Part shown: positions 59,120-64,000 of the stretch, piece by piece
Position numbering within the stretch: the first letter of the stretch is position 1
How the letters are laid out: each line of letters starts with the position of its first letter
NCBI RefSeq assembly: GCF_016801865.2
Contig: NC_068939.1
Coordinates: 92,772,879 to 92,836,878, forward strand
Length of the DNA stretch: 64,000 nucleotides
Direction: 5' to 3'
From: Culex pipiens pallens
Taxonomy: Eukaryota; Arthropoda; Insecta; Diptera; Culicidae
The notes under the pieces: model-generated
Databases searched by the model: none
The model's input: only the letters and a program-made list of their open reading frames with translations
Told to the model about the DNA's origin: nothing
Translations under genes and position numbers: made by a program

Positions 59120-59940
59120 AATTTGAAGACTTTTAGCTGAATCATTGCCGAGATACAGCTATTAAAAGTTAGCAGTTTCAAAAAACGGGTGCCACGATAT
59201 CTCAACACTGCTTTGACCAAATCGGCTCAAATTTTTGATAAAGACTCGTAAAACTAGTTTTGTGTGCATGATGAAGGCCGATTTTCAAAAAGTTTATCTA
59301 TAAATTTCGACGGTTTTGTTCGAACGCGAATCAGTTTAATACGGATCGTCAGATCGAGGTGCTCTTTGTTGCGTTGGGTTCGTATAAGCCCAATAAAGGT
59401 TTATACGCTAACTAATTGACACTTTGACCACTCTGGAACCGATTCCGGAGCATCGGCAAATTGTATGGGGAAAGTTACGTAAAATCAAATTTTGATCACA
59501 GGAGGCTGAATAAGCAAAAAAGTAAAAAACGTCAACAAACGAAAAAAAGGCAGAACGAAGTTTGTCGGGTAAGGCTTGTTTTTATATATTTTAAAAAAAT
59601 TATAAAAAATTATATTTTTTTTTGAATTTTTGATTTTTTGTATTTTTTTAACTAAATTTTAAAATCGGGCTACGTCATGCACACGGGATATGTCTCAAGA
59701 GTATTTATCCCAAATTTCAGCAAATTTTGTGCATCCAATCTCGAGATATCGTGGCACCCGTAAGTCAACTCTGTGTTTCGAGAAAAACGCTCAGAAAGTT
59801 TGACAGTTACCTTTGGGCATGGCAAAATTTCAAACATAAATCGTCTGTTACTTACTTCAATCATAGAAGTTTCAGGAGTGATTGAAAATCATGTTTTGAG
59901 TGGATTTAATAAAATTTTCGTAATATGAATTTTTAAATTT
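59120..59940. mobile_element. Foldback element interrupted by a 280 bp repeat
   Basis: AACGGGTGCCACGATATCTC at 59185 is mirrored by GAGATATCGTGGCACCCG near 59740. Inner pairs such as TGTGCATGATG / GTCATGCACAC lie closer to the centre. The segment 59745-59935 recurs at 3985-4145. Confidence 0.65.
59305..59582 (+). repeat. 280 bp interspersed repeat, copy E
   Basis: Starts AAATTTCGACGGTTTTGTTC and ends GTCGGGTAAGGCTTGTTT with a T/TA tail, matching copies A-D at 28.7-29.9 kb. It lies inside the foldback's spacer. Confidence 0.88.
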
Positions 59941-62900
59941 TTTTTTAACTCCGGTCTTTTGAAAGAACCGTTTCAAGATGTTTTAACTTGTGCCTTTTTT
60001 AAAGTTCAAAATTTTAATTCATCCATAATAATTATCATTTTTTTTTTATTTCGCTGTAAATGCTTTCATAATTGGCAACATTGTTGTTCAAAATCGGAAA
60101 AAATGTTGACGTTTTGGAAAACAAAACACTACATACTACATAGAGTTGCCGGATAATCTTATAGGATTTCTATCGGTGTGAGGAATAAATATGTAATTAC
60201 AAATATTTCAATGCTCATTTGTCAAAATTGTCCCACGGTGCTCTTCAAGTCAAGTAATTTAGGATAAAAAGGCAAGTCAAAGAGGGGCTATTTCCCGACT
60301 TTTGAGAGTTGAATCGACATATCTCACCAGGGGGTGGTCTATTGCAACTTCAATTTACATTGAAAGATTCTTAATTACACTTGTACAATCATTTGAACAC
60401 CACTTAAAAGTTTTCAAACCCATATTTTCAGTTTTCAAGATTACTTTGAAATCGCTCCAAAAGTAAAGCTTAGTGGATTTCAACCAAATGAAATAAAACT
60501 TTAAAAAAATTGAATACAAATTTGAGCATTTCAAAATGCCAAAAAATTCTTAGTTCCTTTTGTAGGTATGCAAATGTTCTCGTTTTTTGCGTTTTTTTTC
60601 AAATAATTTATAAAAATCAAATAATAAAAACACACCATCATTGGAATTTTGAAAAAGAGCGAAAGAGCCGTTCATTTTAATGAGCGAGCGAAAAAGAAAG
60701 AGCTAAAAAAGGGCGGTTTTGCCCACCTCTAGTTATGACCAATCAAATTGAAATTTAAGCATGTGTTATTTCCAATTTCTGGAATAAAACAAAATGAAAA
60801 CTGTTGTTCACTCGTCGTTAAGCTGAATTTATAATTTGGAAAACTTTTTAAATATGAGAATCCATTGTATTTATTTATACTGCCCATGATCGCAGAAATG
60901 TCCCATATGCATTTTCATTATTTTTGAGTTATTGATGCAGTTTGGTTCAAAATCGTGTGCTTTTTCAGAAGAGCCTATAACATCCAGTACTTTGTTCTAG
61001 AAATCAGGACGAAATCCAGTATTTTTCGTGAAAACTTAACACGTAGCCTTATGTGTGGGACAAACTTAAAATGCGTTTTTCTCAGCTTGCTGTTTTTGTA
61101 TATAGGACATTTATGCGAACATGGGCAGTATACCTTATTGCAGAAAAAAATCTATGTTTATGGATTTTTTTAAACTAATCAGATATTTTTAAATGGGTGG
61201 ATTTGCACTCAATTTGAATCAAATTTCGATTTGGTTGTTTCGTTTTGTTAAAACATATATCCCATAATTGTTTGAGTGTCATCGGGTATTTGTTATTGTT
61301 GAGTGTTGGTTTTATAGTTGATTTTATTGGAGCACGATACAGCAAGCAAACGGAAAAGCGAATAAGAGCACACTAAGACACATAGATAAGGCAAGCACAA
61401 TTATACACATCGACCAAAGCGTTAGTAACACTTAACGAAAAAGGCACAGCTAATTGCGAGAATGGAAATGGTTTTAACAAGGCGATATGCTGGAAAAGCT
61501 CTGTATGTACAGTGTTGTAAAGTTGTTTAAAAAATAAAATATTTACAACGAAAAACTAAATTTTGAACATGTGTAAGGATTGGTGAGGCAAAGAAAATCA
61601 AAATCTTATTATTCAAGTTTTTTTTCGTCAGATTATTAATTTAGCTTTCCCGAATGGTGTCACCTTTTTCAAACTATGTGAAAAAATCAATTGTTTCTAT
61701 TGATGGCAACAGTCGAGTTTTTGAATTCAAAAGCATCCCTGTGCGAGAGATGTATCTGCAGCAGGGAATTGCAAGAGGGGCCTCAACCTTAAGTTATACC
61801 TACACGAAACGAGAGCCCTCGCGAGGGGGAGGGAACTATCTCGTCAACAAACTAAAGAACATATCTGGGGGGAGGTGTATTTTTTAAGGGAAGGCTTTAC
61901 AGCACTTTTGTCGTCTACTGCGAGTGAATTTTGATTTTTCTTTGGTGTCTTGCGAGATTTGTCTGATGAAGGCTTGTGAGGTTCTTATTTTTTTTTTTGT
62001 AAACTCTTAGAACTCATCATACTGAATCTCGCTTTTAATGAGTTTATGTGTGTAATTGATGTGTTGGGACGTATTAGCCACAGGGAAAATGTACGATTTG
62101 TCTTAACGACAGCTAGGGTACATTTTTACTTGGTTTCTACGTTTGCAAGTGGAATCTATGAAAATCAACAAGAAACGAAAAGGGAGAGAATAGTTTCTTA
62201 TCTTTTTTTTTTGGAAAAAAGTTTTTGAACTTTTTGTAACATCACATCAAACACAAAGAAATGAACTTTCCAATGAACACACACAGTGGTATTGGTTGCA
62301 CTAGGTAATGTATATCTAATATAGTTTCTGAGAAAAAAGGGTTACCAATCATACAAACAAGGAATGCCAAAATGTGAATGTTTGTGAAACAATTCAACAC
62401 ACCAAAACATGAAACAATGAAACATACCAATGAGAGAGAAGGATGCAGTTTTATTTTGCTAGGGCACAAATGTAAGAAACGCATGTAGTACAGTTCTAGT
62501 GTGTAGCTACTTTGGAAAGAAAATTTTAAAAAATCATACAAAAACCAAGGAATGTCCCTGATTGGGTAAGCTTTATGAACGTAATAATTTTGGGCGACAA
62601 ACATAAAACAGAACGAAATTTACCGAAACAATGAGTTGACAAAAGAGTTAAACAAAACTTGTTTTTAAAAAAGACAAAATTTTGTTATCAGTGCACAAGA
62701 ACGTTGGTGGGTTCATTATGAAGAGATGGTTCCTTTCGACGGTAGACGATTTATCGAGGAAAGAAACTTTCAGAGAAACTTTGAGGGAACGTGACAAGAT
62801 CCGATGCCGCCGGGACGGAGAAAGAGAGATGTACCCCGCAGCTTTGCGGGAAACCGAGCTCGGGGAACTCAGCTGCCCGTGGGCCGTGGGTACTTCTCCC

Positions 62901-64000
62901 CGGATCTCAGGGTCGGTTTACTTTGAGAGTGATTTTTTTCATATCGAGGATTCTACAGCACGCCTGCCGCCTGGTTATATCGCATTTGCCCATTCCGACA
63001 TAAACACTTAAATTTGGTATATATCTATCTTACAGTTTATTGCAAAGATTGGTATAAATTAGTTGTGATATTCGGTTGATGCGTTGTTAGTGGGTGGGTG
63101 AGTACACGTTTGAAAATGTAAAAGAAAGGCGCAATAGTACATTCAACATTTCAGCTGAACAACATTTGAGTGTGATGGTGTTGATGAAAAACGATAAAAA
63201 CGATAAAGAACCAAAAACGCGCGCGCGGCATGATTGATATCGAGAGCAAAATCCGTGTCCTCGTTGGATCTTGTAGGAAGCAGTTAATGTCCAACAACTG
63301 TACACGAATGTAGAGGCAGCAGCAGCATTTAGAGCTATGTTACCACTCATCACGACATCGCTGCTCGCTTCTTATTTTTTAAAGAATATATGTACGAAAA
63401 AAACAATATGTGTACAAGAAACGACACGTATCTCAACACTTTGACGACATCAACCACCGAGAAGAGGACGATGAATGCTGGGTATGTGTGTGAAAGTAAG
63501 GAATTTCCCGAAGACCATAGACAAACGCTTTGGAGAGGTGAAGAATTTCCTAGGGTACAATTACAGAGAAACAGACGTAAATCTTTGATCATGTTTATCG
63601 GAAATCCATCAATCACTCACCACTGATGTCACAGCATTACCGTGGTGAGTTGCCAATCATTAACTGGGACCGTTAGATTTTGAATTGATGGATTAAAAAG
63701 ACACGTCTGTTTGTCTGTGGTAAAATGGTCTGTGGTAAGATGGAAATTCCACAACTCTCAACCGGTTGGTTTGTCGATCGTTTTCGACGAATGTATTGTT
63801 TGTGGTAATGTTAGTTGAAAAGTACGATAATTAGCAACAATGTTTACATTAAAATGTACTGTAAGTTGATCACCCAAAATAAAAGGGATGAGCCGAAAAA
63901 CGAAGTTGTAAATAAATAAACGATTAATGTGGTTAAAAATATAAACAACAGATGGTACAACATAAAAGGAAAGTGGAATCAGCCGAAATAAAGCATGTCT

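Larger units (their letters stand above)
43074..64000 (-). other. Long Shab intron (at least 20.9 kb), continues beyond window
   Basis: No T1-domain text or other Shab exon was found upstream of the core exon, so the preceding exon lies past base 64000. Repeats and two coding-like fragments are listed separately. The stretches 45350-45800, 47200-48950, 51220-53030, 57530-59100 and 59950-64000 hold no gene I can support. Confidence 0.8.

Noticed and set aside
62682..63011. 109-residue plus-strand frame in a GC-richer patch
   Set aside because: No recognisable family and overlapping frames of similar quality; treated as chance.

Overview
The window is animal nuclear DNA, most likely from a culicine (Culex-like) mosquito. 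It is AT-rich, with no bacterial operons, long phase-compatible introns, tRNA-derived SINEs and many short inverted-repeat transposons. The species is inferred from the repeat style and protein flavour and was not tested.

One host gene is clear: the 3' two thirds of the Kv2 potassium channel gene Shab, on the minus strand. I rebuilt it exon by exon from splice signals and reading phase. The order is 42230-43073 (S1 to S6 with pore), 37133-37264 (in-frame cassette), 33355-33500, 33048-33218, 31423-31536, 18839-19691, 17437-17633, 16060-16333 and 12963-13105 (stop). Without the cassette the exons sum to 2742 nt, an open frame of 913 residues plus stop. The first exon seen opens at S1, so the N-terminal T1 domain must lie beyond base 64000. 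A possible short alternative last exon (23768-23833) sits in the 11.7 kb intron.

Layout from low to high coordinates: 1-12962 is 3' flank and possible 3' UTR with foldback elements, SINE pieces and a fresh 220 bp tandem duplication. 12963-19691 holds the four 3'-most exons of the main transcript, with nested MITEs in the introns. 19692-31422 is a repeat-rich intron with a 4 kb long-inverted-repeat element (24481-28442) and a foldback carrying four copies of a 280 bp repeat. 31423-43073 holds the middle exons and channel core. 43074-64000 is one long intron, with a hAT-like element (50054-51203) and a 2.3 kb transposon (53978-56297) that carries a broken piece of an m-AAA protease (paraplegin-like) gene and interrupts an older foldback.

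No rRNA, CRISPR, functional tRNA or second intact protein-coding gene was recognised. The main novelty is the nesting of mobile elements, in three cases with the empty target site preserved in the partner repeat arm, and the alternative C-terminal architecture of Shab. I did not find a convincing new multi-gene system.
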